Assembly: GCF_001884045.1 (NCBI RefSeq)
Contig: NZ_MACF01000025.1
Location: 62,001 to 126,000, forward strand
Length of the DNA: 64,000 nt
From: Bacillus mobilis
GTDB taxonomy: Bacteria > Bacillota > Bacilli > Bacillales > Bacillaceae_G
Reading direction: 5' to 3'
Every line of letters starts with the position of its first letter. Position 1 is the stretch's first letter. The notes under the pieces were generated by a model that saw only the letters and a program-made list of their open reading frames with translations, did no database searches and had not been told where the DNA came from. The position numbers were made by a program, and so were the translations under genes. Below, piece by piece: positions 25,398 through 36,591 of the stretch.

Positions 25398-25730
25398 CTA
25401 CTCTGTAAATTTGGAGTGTGTGCTTAAATACTCTTGCACTCCTGGAGAAATATTAAAGTTATTAGGACTTTTATATTCGATAGTAAACTCTCCGTCTCTA
25501 CTTGTCTCAAAGGAGATTGCATAGCTATTCATTTTAGCATCGTAAGAAGTGTTTTTGACTTCCGCATCTAGATCAAAGTATTTTGTAATATATTCTTTTG
25601 ATTCCGTAACTGCTGTTTGTTTTCCCCAAGGGGTGCCATAACTTGTGAAATAAAGAGATGCGCTAATAACCCCAATAATAGAAGTTAGTAAAATAGTTTC
25701 CATAACTATTTTTTTATTTTTTGTATTCAA
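25398..25730 (-). CDS. Membrane-anchored protein of unknown function (110 aa)
   Basis: The TTG start follows AGGAGC. The product has one N-terminal hydrophobic helix (about 9-30) and a polar extracytoplasmic domain of about 80 residues. That domain has alternating strands (NTSYDAKMNSYAISFETSRDGEFTIEY, described here by its ends NTSYD and FTIEY) and no Cys. It may be related to the YfjL-like group of Bacillus, but I cannot confirm this by eye. It is transcribed alone, convergent to the exporter operon. Confidence 0.6.
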   Translation of the reverse strand: MNTKNKKIVMETILLTSIIGVISASLYFTSYGTPWGKQTAVTESKEYITKYFDLDAEVKNTSYDAKMNSYAISFETSRDGEFTIEYKSPNNFNISPGVQEYLSTHSKFTE

Positions 25731-25828
25731 TTTGGTTGCTCCTCTTCATAATATGTATTCATTTTAACCTATCTTTTCCATAAAACAACCATTTAGTAAA
25801 AAATAGTTTCACATGAAACAAGTTACAG

Positions 25829-25865
25829 AAAAAGACAAGATGTGTAAACACCTTGTCTTTTTTTG
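25829..25865. terminator. Terminator after dinB-like gene
   Basis: AAAGACAAGATGT and ACACCTTGTCTTT form a stem with one mismatch, flanked by A5 and T7, four bases beyond the stop of the leftward gene. Confidence 0.8.
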
Positions 25866-25868
25866 TAG

Positions 25869-26372
25869 TTACATTTTAGGAGCTTCCATTCCAGCTGCAG
25901 CCCATTCTTCTTTTGCTGGGCCATATACGCCAGGGACTGTTAAGCCGGCTTGTCGCATTAAAACCGTCATTTGTCCGCGATGGTGATTTTGATGATTAAT
26001 AAGTGTCATTAAAAATATAGAATTTGGCATAGGACGATCAAAGAAGTCATTAATAGTAGCTAAGTCTTTATCCGTCCATTTCCCTTGAAGGGCTTCAACA
26101 AAAGCCGCATTCACTTTACGATACTCATCTGCAATTGTTGCTGCAGAAGTTGGTACAGGATAATCCTTCGTTTCTCCTTCAAACTTAAGCCCTGTGCCAG
26201 ATAGTATAACAGGAATTGCAGTGACGATATGCCAAGCAACTCTGCCTAATGTCCAGTGCCCAGGTGCAATTTCTTGTGATAAAGACTCATCTGTTAATGC
26301 ATCGAGCATCTTTTGAGTAGACTCAGCTTCGTATGTCCATGATTGCAAGAAGCCTTCAATAGTTTGGTACAT
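25869..26372 (-). CDS. DinB family protein (putative metal-dependent enzyme)
   Basis: A 167-residue four-helix-bundle protein of the DinB/YfiT superfamily. Three His typical of the metal site are visible: one in VAWHIV (about residue 48) and two in INHQNHHRGQM (about 126-132). Members use divalent metals; some act as thiol-dependent transferases, and most are uncharacterised. GGAGGG precedes the ATG. The gene is alone between terminators, downstream of fpuB on the same strand with a 59-base gap. Confidence 0.85.
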   Translation of the reverse strand: MYQTIEGFLQSWTYEAESTQKMLDALTDESLSQEIAPGHWTLGRVAWHIVTAIPVILSGTGLKFEGETKDYPVPTSAATIADEYRKVNAAFVEALQGKWTDKDLATINDFFDRPMPNSIFLMTLINHQNHHRGQMTVLMRQAGLTVPGVYGPAKEEWAAAGMEAPKM

Positions 26373-26431
26373 ATTTATCCCTCCTAGTTATGTTCATAAG
26401 TTACATTCGTGAAAAAAAGATAGTTTCCTTT

Positions 26432-28468
26432 TTAACTAACCTTCTTCCTACTCTTCCTCATCAACCATAAGAAATAAGGTGCTCCAAGTACAGCAACGAC
26501 AAGACCAGAAGGGATTTCTTTCGGGTATGCAATTGTTCGTCCGAGTAAGTCAGCAATGGCAAGAAGGATTGCTCCAAACAGTGCGGAGCAAACGAATAAT
26601 CTTTTATGATTCATACCAACGACGATTCGTGCTAAGTGTGGTGCAACAAGACCTAGAAAGGCAATCGTACCGACAGCTGCGATATTTACAGATGCAAGTA
26701 GTGTTGCTAACACAATGAGAACAAGGCGTGTTTTATTTACTGGTTGCCCGAGTCCTGTTGCTAAATCGTCTCCAAGTACGAGAACGTCAAGTTGTTTTAT
26801 TAAGAAAAAGATAATAAGCACGAGAATAAGTGATGGATATAGAATGATATTTTCTAAGTGATTCCATCCTCTTGCATACGTACTACCTGATAGCCATGTT
26901 AAAGCAGCAGCAACGTTCAAATTTGCTCTAACGATAAAGATTTGAATGATAGCTGAGCCGAGAGCTGAAATACCGATTCCTATTAAAGCAAGGGCTGTTG
27001 GGCTAAATCCTGACTTCCATGAGAAGAAGAGGACAATTCCAACTGCAAGTAGTCCGCCGATAAATGCACCAATTGGTAGGAAGAAACCAGGAAGTGCAGG
27101 GAAGACGTACATAACGGTTAAGGCACCAACACCCGCTCCCGATGAAATACCAATAATAGAAGGATCAGCGAGTGGGTTTCGTAATATGCCTTGGAAAACA
27201 AGCCCACTTATTGCAAGGCATGCGCCAGCGATAGCGGCAACGAGCATTCTTGGTAAACGAAGGTTCATCATCATATTTTTATCAAATTGTGTTAATTGTC
27301 CTGTTATAGCATTTGTAATGCTTTCGATATAAGCGTTACTACCGATTGTAACACCGAGAGCAATTGTCACAATACAAAGCGTGATAGAGATAATGATTAC
27401 CTTTTTATAAGAATAATAGCGAGAACTAGCTCCAGCTGCATTCGCACCGTTATCATTCATATATTGTTTCGACTTCATCATTCGATACACTAAGTAAATA
27501 AGCCAAGGTGATCCAATCATTGCCGTGACTGCCCCAACAGGAAGTTCTGCACCGGTTGGATCTATTAATCTACCGGCAACATCTGCCCCAAGTAATAATA
27601 CTGCCCCCCATAAGAAAGAAGAAAGAAGGAGAGTAAAGTGTTGACGGTAGCCAATAAGACGCATTAAATGTGGTGCAACTAAGCCGACAAATCCAATTGG
27701 TCCAACTACAGTAACGATGACTGCTGTTAAAAAGATTGCAGCAATGAAGGCGATAAGACGTGTTACTGCTGTTTTTTCACCAAGAGAAACAGCAACATCA
27801 TCACCAAGTAAGAGAATATTGAGTTTACGAGAGATAACAAGTAAAACTAGGAAAGAAATAATGATAAATGGAAAAGCAAATTGAACGCCATCCCAGTTAT
27901 TTTGAATAAGAGAACCAGCTCCCCATAAAAATAAACCAGCTGTTTCATTTTCATAGAAAAGCTGCATCGTTCCAGTAAAGGCAGAAAGCATTAAGGTAAC
28001 GACCATCCCAGCTAGTGCCATTCTAAGTGGGGTTCCCTTTTTTCCACCAGAAATACGGTATACAAATAAAGCAGTAATAGCACCGCCGATAAATGTGAAA
28101 AGAAGTGAATTAATTTGCAGACCTTTCGGTAAGAAAATTGTAGCCGCTACTAGAAAGAAATATGCACCAGAATGAATACCCATTGTACTGGATTCAGCAA
28201 GTGGATTTTTCGTTAACGTTTGTAAAATGACCCCAGATGCAGCAAGAGCACCTCCAGCTAAAATGGCAATTACGGCTCTAGGTAATCGAAGCATAATTAA
28301 AGTTTGATGCTCTAGTGATTGGTTCGGTGAGATAAGAGCATCAATAATCATACTATAGGAAATGTTTGCTTGACCTTGTCCGATATGAATAAAGAAAAGG
28401 AGGAGCAAGAGAGCTGCTCCTCCTCCGAATACAAGACTTGCTCGAAGTGTATGTTGTAAGCTATTCAT
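26432..28468 (-). CDS. fpuB: Fused siderophore ABC permease, petrobactin importer FpuB
   Basis: A 678-residue protein made of two FecCD-type permease halves (about 1-335 and 350-678). Each has the family landmarks: [20 protein letters not shown] and [20 protein letters not shown], the [16 protein letters not shown] and [16 protein letters not shown] motifs, and [15 protein letters not shown] versus [15 protein letters not shown]. Such fusions form the whole membrane channel of FhuB-type importers. In B. anthracis the fused permease next to fpuA imports petrobactin. Gene order and the neighbouring receptor support the same name here. No ATPase is encoded next to it, so one from elsewhere must serve. 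Confidence 0.85.
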   Translation of the reverse strand: MNSLQHTLRASLVFGGGAALLLLLFFIHIGQGQANISYSMIIDALISPNQSLEHQTLIMLRLPRAVIAILAGGALAASGVILQTLTKNPLAESSTMGIHSGAYFFLVAATIFLPKGLQINSLLFTFIGGAITALFVYRISGGKKGTPLRMALAGMVVTLMLSAFTGTMQLFYENETAGLFLWGAGSLIQNNWDGVQFAFPFIIISFLVLLVISRKLNILLLGDDVAVSLGEKTAVTRLIAFIAAIFLTAVIVTVVGPIGFVGLVAPHLMRLIGYRQHFTLLLSSFLWGAVLLLGADVAGRLIDPTGAELPVGAVTAMIGSPWLIYLVYRMMKSKQYMNDNGANAAGASSRYYSYKKVIIISITLCIVTIALGVTIGSNAYIESITNAITGQLTQFDKNMMMNLRLPRMLVAAIAGACLAISGLVFQGILRNPLADPSIIGISSGAGVGALTVMYVFPALPGFFLPIGAFIGGLLAVGIVLFFSWKSGFSPTALALIGIGISALGSAIIQIFIVRANLNVAAALTWLSGSTYARGWNHLENIILYPSLILVLIIFFLIKQLDVLVLGDDLATGLGQPVNKTRLVLIVLATLLASVNIAAVGTIAFLGLVAPHLARIVVGMNHKRLFVCSALFGAILLAIADLLGRTIAYPKEIPSGLVVAVLGAPYFLWLMRKSRKKVS

Positions 28469-28475
28469 CGTGTAA

Positions 28476-29450
28476 TCACTTCTTCGCTGTCATTACATCT
28501 GCTACTTGTGTTGCTAAAGATTTTGCAGACTCAGGACCACCGAAAATCCAAGTGTCGCCTTTTAATTTATACATTTTGTCTTCTTTTTTGAAATTTAATC
28601 CTTCCCAAGCAGGGTTCCCTTTTAGTTGCGTGTCAAAAATGTTATCATCATCCGCTACAATGTAAATGAAGTTTGAATCTTGTACACTTTGTAATGATTC
28701 TACAGTTGTTTGTTTGAAACCATCCGGCTCAGATTTTCCAGCTTCAAATGTATTTGTTAAACCTAATTTTTTTGTAACTTGTAAAGCTGTAGAATTGTCA
28801 GTTAAGATACGGAATGTTGGTACGTTTTTAGCTGTAAATGCTTGTACCATTGCGATATTTTTATCTTTTAAATTTGCTTTTTCAATTTTTGCTTTTGCAT
28901 CAGCGAATGCTTTATCCATATCAGCTAATACTTTTTTACCTTCCTCTTCTTTTCCAACTGCTTTTGCGATTTGTTTAAATGTTTCTGTCATCTCAGCAAA
29001 GTGATCGTTATTGCTTGTTGATGGATCAAACATAACTGTTGGTGCAATTTGCTCTAATTCGTTTTTAATAGCTTTACTACGGAATGAAGCTGTGATAATT
29101 AAATCTGGTTTTAGACGGCTAATTTCTTCTAAGTTTGGTTGTTGACGTGTCCCTACATCTACAACATCTTTACCTGGTTTTGTTGCCGTATTTACCCATT
29201 TATTATAATTCTTAATGTCTGCCATCCCTACTGGCTGAACACCAAGCGCTAATAAGTCTTCTGAATATACCCACTCAAGTACAACAACTTTTTTCGCTGG
29301 TTTATCTAACTTTGTTTCCCCTTCAGCGTGTTTAATTGTTATAGCTTGTTTCTTATCGTCTGTCTTTGTTTCTTTTTTCTCCTCTTTTTGCTGTCCGCAT
29401 CCAACAGCGAATAGAAGAACTACTATGAAAATACTGAGAATTTTCTTCAT
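28476..29450 (-). CDS. fpuA: Petrobactin-binding lipoprotein FpuA
   Basis: A 324-residue substrate-binding lipoprotein (signal peptide with FAVGC lipobox, Cys18). It belongs to the FepB/FhuD class: an opening [21 protein letters not shown], the helical backbone linker, and [14 protein letters not shown]. In B. anthracis FpuA is the petrobactin receptor needed for growth in macrophages. Identity here is inferred from class, from pairing with a fused permease and from position relative to isd. It ends seven bases before fpuB. A Fur box lies 33 bases upstream, so iron starvation should induce both. Confidence 0.85.
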   Translation of the reverse strand: MKKILSIFIVVLLFAVGCGQQKEEKKETKTDDKKQAITIKHAEGETKLDKPAKKVVVLEWVYSEDLLALGVQPVGMADIKNYNKWVNTATKPGKDVVDVGTRQQPNLEEISRLKPDLIITASFRSKAIKNELEQIAPTVMFDPSTSNNDHFAEMTETFKQIAKAVGKEEEGKKVLADMDKAFADAKAKIEKANLKDKNIAMVQAFTAKNVPTFRILTDNSTALQVTKKLGLTNTFEAGKSEPDGFKQTTVESLQSVQDSNFIYIVADDDNIFDTQLKGNPAWEGLNFKKEDKMYKLKGDTWIFGGPESAKSLATQVADVMTAKK

Positions 29451-29483
29451 CTTCTGCCCCCAAAATAAGTTTTTGTTTACAAA

Positions 29484-29498
29484 TGAAAATCATTATCA
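29484..29498 (-). promoter_or_regulatory. Fur box upstream of fpuA
   Basis: On the minus strand, TGATAATGATTTTCA fits the 7-1-7 Fur repeat with one mismatch. The surrounding bases extend the symmetry (ACAAATGAAAATC / ATTATCATTTGTA). The rest of 29499-29862 shows no gene I can support. Confidence 0.85.
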
Positions 29499-29862
29499 TT
29501 TGTAACACCAAAATCATACTATGAGGATATTTTTAATGTCAATATTTTTTTAAAATTTTGACGAAAAATAGCATATTATGTGAATTTATATATACTGTAG
29601 TTATTATTTATGAAGAATAAGTCTTTTTACTAAAGAGTTTGGCGAATATGTGGAGTTTAAATGGGAGCTTGGTTGTGTAAGAAAGCGTAATATGTATGGT
29701 TAATAATCTGTGGAGATGGGGCGAAAGTACAAGCAAAAGGAGAGTAAATTGCATGTAATAATTATTAGAATGTACGGAGTAAAGTTGTTCTGTGTTATTT
29801 GATAGATGTTTGTTAATTTGTTGCCTATACTTAAAAGATTGAATTTGAAGGAAGGGATCAAC

Positions 29863-30693
<831 letters not shown>

Positions 30694-30698
30694 ATAAT

Positions 30699-30733
30699 AA
30701 CTCTCTTATTCTTTTATAGATTAGGAGAGTTTA
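30699..30733 (+). terminator. Terminator after the collagen-like gene
   Basis: AACTCTCTTA and TAGGAGAGTT pair imperfectly, followed by a short T-rich stretch. Confidence 0.55.
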
Positions 30734-30836
30734 TACATATAATAAGAAGTTAATGGAGTGAAGCATAGTTATATAAAAGTCAGAATATTATGATTGTAAC
30801 GTTATGGCGACTATAATATAATGAAAACAACCATCA

Positions 30837-30854
30837 TGAATGAACATTCATTTA
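30837..30854 (+). promoter_or_regulatory. FadR operator upstream of lcfA
   Basis: TGAATGAACATTCATTTA matches the B. subtilis FadR consensus TGAATGAMTANTCATTCA at all but two positions. It lies 20 bases after a TATAAT (30812-30817), so FadR binding would block early elongation or initiation, and 30 bases before the lcfA start. Confidence 0.75.
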
Positions 30855-30883
30855 TTTTTTATGTATTTGAAGGGGGAATGAAG

Positions 30884-32569
30884 GTGGAAAAACCATGGTT
30901 GAAAAGTTATCCAGAAGAAATTCCAAGTACGATTTCTTATGATATTCAGCCGCTTCATGGATACGTGGAACAGGTGGCTTCTCGCTATCCAGAAAAGAAA
31001 GCGCTTCATTTTTTGGGGAAGGATATTACATTTTCAGACTTCCACGATAAGGTGAAGAGATTTGCAAATTATCTTCAAAAGCTCGGTGTGGAAAAGGGTG
31101 ATCGAGTTGCTATTATGTTGCCCAACTGTCCGCAATCTGTAATTGGTTATTATGGTACATTACTTGCGGGAGGTATCGTAGTACAAACAAATCCACTATA
31201 TACAGAAAGAGAATTAGAATACCAGCTTCATGACTCGGGAGCAAAAGTAATTCTTTGTCTCGATTTAGTGTTTCCAAGAGTAACGAATGTTCAAGCTGCT
31301 ACAAAAATTGAACATATTATCGTGACCCGTATTGCGGACTTTTTACCCTTCCCTAAAAATTTACTTTATCCATTTGTACAAAAAAAGCAGGCAAATCTTG
31401 TTGTAAATGTGTCGGAAAGTGAAACGATTCATCTATGGAAATCAGTAGAACGAGAAAGTAATGTTAATGTTGAAGTTCCTTGTGATCCTGAAAATGATCT
31501 AGCTCTTTTGCAGTATACAGGGGGAACAACGGGATTTCCAAAAGGGGTTATGTTGACGCATAAAAACCTTGTTTCGAACACTTTAATGGGAGCGCATTGG
31601 CTATATAATTGTAAAGAAGGAGAAGAAGTAATTCTTGGTGTTCTTCCGTTCTTTCATGTGTATGGGATGACAGCTGTAATGAATTTAAGTATTATGCAAG
31701 GGTATAAAATGGTGCTGATTCCGAAGTTTGATATGAAAATGGTTTTTGAAGCAATAAAAAAACATAAAGTCACACTATTTCCAGGGGCACCAACCATTTA
31801 TATTGCACTATTAAATAGTCCCCTCTTAAAAGAATATGATATTTCTTCTATCGAGGCTTGTATTAGTGGATCTGCCCCGCTTCCTGTAGAAGTGCAGGAA
31901 GAGTTTGAGAGAGTTACAGGTGGCAAATTGGTAGAAGGTTATGGATTAACGGAGTCGTCGCCAGTTACACACGGGAATTTTTTGTGGGAAAAACGCGTGC
32001 CAGGAAGTATTGGTGTGCCGTGGCCAGATACAGAGGCAAACATTATGTCACTTGAAACTGGAGAGGCTTTACCTCCGGGTGAAATTGGTGAAATTGTAGT
32101 AAAAGGTCCTCAGATTATGAAAGGGTATTGGAATAAGCCAGAAGAAACAGCAGCTGTATTACAAGACGGATGGCTCCATACAGGGGATGTAGGTTACATG
32201 GATGAAGATGGATTTTTCTATGTGAAAGATCGTAAAAAAGATATGATTGTTGCGAGTGGCTTTAATGTGTATCCTCGTGAAGTAGAAGAAGTATTATATG
32301 AGCATGAAAAAGTGCAAGAAGTAGTGACGATTGGAATTCCCGATCCGTACCGAGGAGAGACAGTTAAAGCATTTGTTGTGTTAAAAGAAGGTATGGAGTG
32401 TTCTGAGGAAGAATTAAACCAGTTTGCGCGTAAATATTTAGCTGCTTATAAGGTGCCGAAAGTATATGAGTTTAGAGATGAACTGCCGAAAACGACAGTT
32501 GGAAAAATTTTACGTCGTGTCCTAATAGATGAAGAGAAAAAAAAGAATGAGGATGAGCAAACGGGCTAA
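30884..32569 (+). CDS. lcfA: Long-chain fatty acid--CoA ligase
   Basis: The enzyme activates fatty acids to acyl-CoA at the expense of ATP, the entry step of beta-oxidation. The 561-residue product has the AMP-binding P-loop YTGGTTGFPKGVMLTH (about 205-220), GYGLTESSPVTHG (about 350), the WLHTGDVGYMDEDGFFYV hinge (about 445) and the C-terminal catalytic Lys in PKTTVGKILRR. The GTG at 30884 was chosen because AGGGGG lies seven bases upstream; the ATG at 30878 is too close to it. FadR control is expected from the upstream operator, and the regulator gene follows directly. Confidence 0.93.
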   Translation: MEKPWLKSYPEEIPSTISYDIQPLHGYVEQVASRYPEKKALHFLGKDITFSDFHDKVKRFANYLQKLGVEKGDRVAIMLPNCPQSVIGYYGTLLAGGIVVQTNPLYTERELEYQLHDSGAKVILCLDLVFPRVTNVQAATKIEHIIVTRIADFLPFPKNLLYPFVQKKQANLVVNVSESETIHLWKSVERESNVNVEVPCDPENDLALLQYTGGTTGFPKGVMLTHKNLVSNTLMGAHWLYNCKEGEEVILGVLPFFHVYGMTAVMNLSIMQGYKMVLIPKFDMKMVFEAIKKHKVTLFPGAPTIYIALLNSPLLKEYDISSIEACISGSAPLPVEVQEEFERVTGGKLVEGYGLTESSPVTHGNFLWEKRVPGSIGVPWPDTEANIMSLETGEALPPGEIGEIVVKGPQIMKGYWNKPEETAAVLQDGWLHTGDVGYMDEDGFFYVKDRKKDMIVASGFNVYPREVEEVLYEHEKVQEVVTIGIPDPYRGETVKAFVVLKEGMECSEEELNQFARKYLAAYKVPKVYEFRDELPKTTVGKILRRVLIDEEKKKNEDEQTG

Positions 32570-32595
32570 GGCCCTTTCTTTTTGAAAAAATAGGA

Positions 32596-32649
32596 TTGAC
32601 ACTTTTCTAAATAGTCAGTATTATAAGAATATGAATGACTATTCATTCA
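32596..32649 (+). promoter_or_regulatory. fadR promoter with consensus FadR operator
   Basis: TTGACA (32596-32601) and TATTAT (32619-32624) are 17 bases apart. TGAATGACTATTCATTCA (32632-32649) fits the FadR consensus exactly and covers the expected transcription start, implying autoregulation relieved by long-chain acyl-CoA. Confidence 0.85.
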
Positions 32650-32675
32650 GTCATCTTCTTGAAGGGGACAGTAAA

Positions 32676-34051
<1,376 letters not shown>

Positions 34052-34129
34052 TTCAATTATTTTTTTAATATAAATTAACAGAAAATTAAAATTGATAGAA
34101 TCTTTCTGAAAAACAAGGGGGTAAATGGA

Positions 34130-34903
34130 ATGAACATCTACGTACTCATGAAACGAACATTTGATACAGAAGAAAAAATCGTAATTAAAAACGGTGCAAT
34201 TTACGATGGCGAAGCGGAATTCATCATCAACCCTTACGACGAATATGCGATTGAAGAAGCAATTCAAGTAAGAGACGCACAAGGTGGCGAAGTTACTGTT
34301 GTAACAGTCGGTGGCGAAGAAAGTGAGAAAGAACTTCGTACGGCATTAGCGATGGGCTGCGATAAAGCGGTATTAATTAATATTGAAGATGATGTTGAAA
34401 ATGGTGACCAGTTCACGACAGCAAAAGTACTTGCTGAATATTTAAAAGATAAAGATGCAGATTTAATTTTAGGCGGAAACGTTGCAATTGATGGTGCATC
34501 TGGACAAGTTGGTCCACGTGTAGCTGAAGCGTTAAATATTCCGTACGTAACGACAATTACAAAACTTGAAATTGACGGTACAAACGTGAAGATTGAGCGT
34601 GATGTTGAAGGTGATACGGAAGTGATTGAAACTTCTTTACCAGTTTTAGTAACAGCACAACAAGGTTTAAATGAACCGCGTTATCCATCGCTTCCAGGTA
34701 TTATGAAAGCGAAGAAAAAGCCACTAGAAGAAGTAGAATTAGATGATTTAGATTTAGAAGAAGATGATGTGGAAGCAAAGACAAAAACAATTGAAATCTA
34801 TTTGCCTCCTAAGAAAGATGCAGGAAAAGTGTTACAAGGCGAGCTGCAAGATCAAGTAAAAGAACTTGTATCGTTGCTCCATACAGAAGCGAAAGTAATC
34901 TAA
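34130..34903 (+). CDS. etfB: Electron transfer flavoprotein, beta subunit
   Basis: EtfB with EtfA accepts electrons from acyl-CoA dehydrogenases and delivers them to the respiratory chain. The 257-residue product has the beta-subunit features MNIYVLMKRTFDTE at the N-terminus, NPYDEYAIEEAIQ (about 34), AEYLKDKDADLILGG and VTAQQGLNEPRYPSLPGIMKAKKKP (given by its ends VTAQQ and KAKKKP, about 178-202). AAGGGGG precedes the ATG. The 78-base gap from fadB has no terminator that I can see, so the lcfA-fadR-fadB-etfBA genes may be partly co-transcribed. Confidence 0.95.
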   Translation: MNIYVLMKRTFDTEEKIVIKNGAIYDGEAEFIINPYDEYAIEEAIQVRDAQGGEVTVVTVGGEESEKELRTALAMGCDKAVLINIEDDVENGDQFTTAKVLAEYLKDKDADLILGGNVAIDGASGQVGPRVAEALNIPYVTTITKLEIDGTNVKIERDVEGDTEVIETSLPVLVTAQQGLNEPRYPSLPGIMKAKKKPLEEVELDDLDLEEDDVEAKTKTIEIYLPPKKDAGKVLQGELQDQVKELVSLLHTEAKVI

Positions 34904-34939
34904 TAAAATACGAAATTATATATGCAGGAGGGAAAATCT

Positions 34940-35917
34940 ATGGCTCGTAAAGTATTGGTAATGGGTGAAGTTCGTGATGGATCGCTACGTAACGTTTCGT
35001 TTGAAGCGGTAGCAGCAGCAAAAACAATTGCAGAAGGCGGTGAAGTAGTAGGTCTTCTAGTTGGAGACAGCGTTGCCTCTTTTGCAAATGAATTGATTCA
35101 TTACGGTGCAGATCGCGTTGTGACAGTTGAAAATGATAAATTAAAATCATATACATCTGATGGGTATGCACAAGCGTTTTTAGCTGTATATGCTGAAGAA
35201 AAGCCAGAGGGTATTGTATTTGGACATACAGCACTTGGTAAAGATTTATCACCAAAATTAGCAGCGAAACTTGAAGCTGGTCTAGTTTCTGACGTAACTG
35301 CTTTAGAAGTTGAAGGTGGAAATGTTATCTTCACTCGTCCAATCTACTCTGGAAAAGCATTTGAGAAGAAGATTGTAACAGACGGTATCTTATTTGCGAC
35401 AGTTCGTCCAAATAACATTGCAACGCTTGAAAAAGATGAGTCTCGCAGTGGTGACGTATCTTCTATTACAGTAGATGTGAAAGACCTACGTACAATTATT
35501 CAAGATGTCGTCCGTAAAACTGCAGAAGGTGTTGATCTTTCTGAAGCGAAAGTTATTATCGCTGGCGGACGCGGTGTGAAGAGTGAAGAAGGATTCAAGC
35601 CATTAAAAGAGTTAGCTGACGTATTAGGCGGCGCTGTTGGAGCATCACGTGGTGCTTGTGACGCTGAGTATTGCGATTACTCATTACAAATTGGTCAAAC
35701 TGGTAAAGTTGTTACGCCAGACTTATACATTGCATGCGGTATTTCGGGCGCGATTCAGCATTTAGCTGGTATGTCTAACTCGAAAATAATCGTTGCGATT
35801 AATAAAGATCCAGAAGCAAGCATCTTCAAAGTAGCTGACTATGGTATTGTTGGCGATTTATTTGAAGTCTTACCTCTTTTAACAGAAGAGTTTAAAAAGT
35901 TAAAAGTACATTCATGA
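34940..35917 (+). CDS. etfA: Electron transfer flavoprotein, alpha subunit
   Basis: The 325-residue FAD-binding partner of EtfB. The C-terminal FAD domain shows GASRGACDAEY (about 235), QIGQTGKVVTPDLYIACGIS (about 254-273) and HLAGMSNSKIIVAINKD (about 278), all typical of alpha subunits. The ATG at 34940 follows GCAGGAGG; an ATG 18 bases earlier overlaps that site. It starts 36 bases after etfB and ends before a strong terminator. Confidence 0.95.
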   Translation: MARKVLVMGEVRDGSLRNVSFEAVAAAKTIAEGGEVVGLLVGDSVASFANELIHYGADRVVTVENDKLKSYTSDGYAQAFLAVYAEEKPEGIVFGHTALGKDLSPKLAAKLEAGLVSDVTALEVEGGNVIFTRPIYSGKAFEKKIVTDGILFATVRPNNIATLEKDESRSGDVSSITVDVKDLRTIIQDVVRKTAEGVDLSEAKVIIAGGRGVKSEEGFKPLKELADVLGGAVGASRGACDAEYCDYSLQIGQTGKVVTPDLYIACGISGAIQHLAGMSNSKIIVAINKDPEASIFKVADYGIVGDLFEVLPLLTEEFKKLKVHS

Positions 35918-35960
35918 TTTGAGTACCCTTGAGTTCCAAGTGAAGTACCCCTATATATAG

Positions 35961-35995
35961 AAAAAGGTGAGAGATCCCCTGTCTCTCATCTTTTT
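35961..35995 (+). terminator. Terminator after etfA
   Basis: AAAAAGGTGAGAGA and TCTCTCATCTTTTT form a 14-bp stem with one G-T pair, ending in T5. Confidence 0.85.
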
Positions 35996-36128
35996 AGTAT
36001 GTAATCCGTATTTTTATATAGTATAAAGGAACACTTTTTTGTTACAATACATAACGATACATATTATTCGCCACGTATATAAGTTAATGATATACTCTTG
36101 GTAGAATATACTTGAAGGAGGAAATAAA

Positions 36129-36443
36129 ATGGCAATTGTAAACGCAAATGACCAAAGCTTCGCATCTGAAACTAGCGAAGGTGTTGTATTATTAGATTTC
36201 TGGGCACCATGGTGTGGACCTTGTAAAATGATCGCTCCTGTATTAGAAGAAATTGATGCAGAACTAGGCGAAAAAGTAAAAGTAGTAAAAGTAGACGTGG
36301 ATGAAAACCAAGAAACTGCTCGTCAATTCGAAGTAATGAGCATTCCAGCTCTTTTCGTATTAAAAGACGGTAAAGTAGTTGATCAAGCGTTAGGTTACAA
36401 ACCGAAAGAAGCGTTAGTAGAATTAGTTTCTAAACACTTCTAA
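36129..36443 (+). CDS. trxA: Thioredoxin
   Basis: The 104-residue general cytoplasmic disulfide reductase. The active site WCGPC (Cys29 and Cys32) sits in the DFWAPWCGPCKMIAP helix, and the cis-Pro is in SIPALFVLKDG. It has the length usual for TrxA. AAGGAGG precedes the ATG. It is a single-gene unit between terminators, in the conserved etfA-trxA-uvrC order. Confidence 0.97.
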   Translation: MAIVNANDQSFASETSEGVVLLDFWAPWCGPCKMIAPVLEEIDAELGEKVKVVKVDVDENQETARQFEVMSIPALFVLKDGKVVDQALGYKPKEALVELVSKHF

Positions 36444-36449
36444 AATAAA

Positions 36450-36478
36450 GGAGCTGCCATTTGGCAGCTTTTTTTATT
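36450..36478 (+). terminator. Terminator after trxA
   Basis: AGCTGCCA and TGGCAGCT form an 8-bp stem over a 2-base centre, followed by seven T. Confidence 0.85.
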
Positions 36479-36591
36479 TTCTTTTTTTACACCTTTCCGT
36501 TACAATGAAAGAACGTATGTTGGGTGTTTTGGCATAGTATGTTTTCATGTGAAAATAAAAATGCTAAGCATGTAGAAATGGAGGGTGACGA

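Noticed and set aside
26432-28468. Possibility that the double-length permease is a misassembled or frameshift-fused gene pair
   Set aside because: Both halves are in one frame with intact family motifs, and fused FhuB-type permeases are normal for this class.
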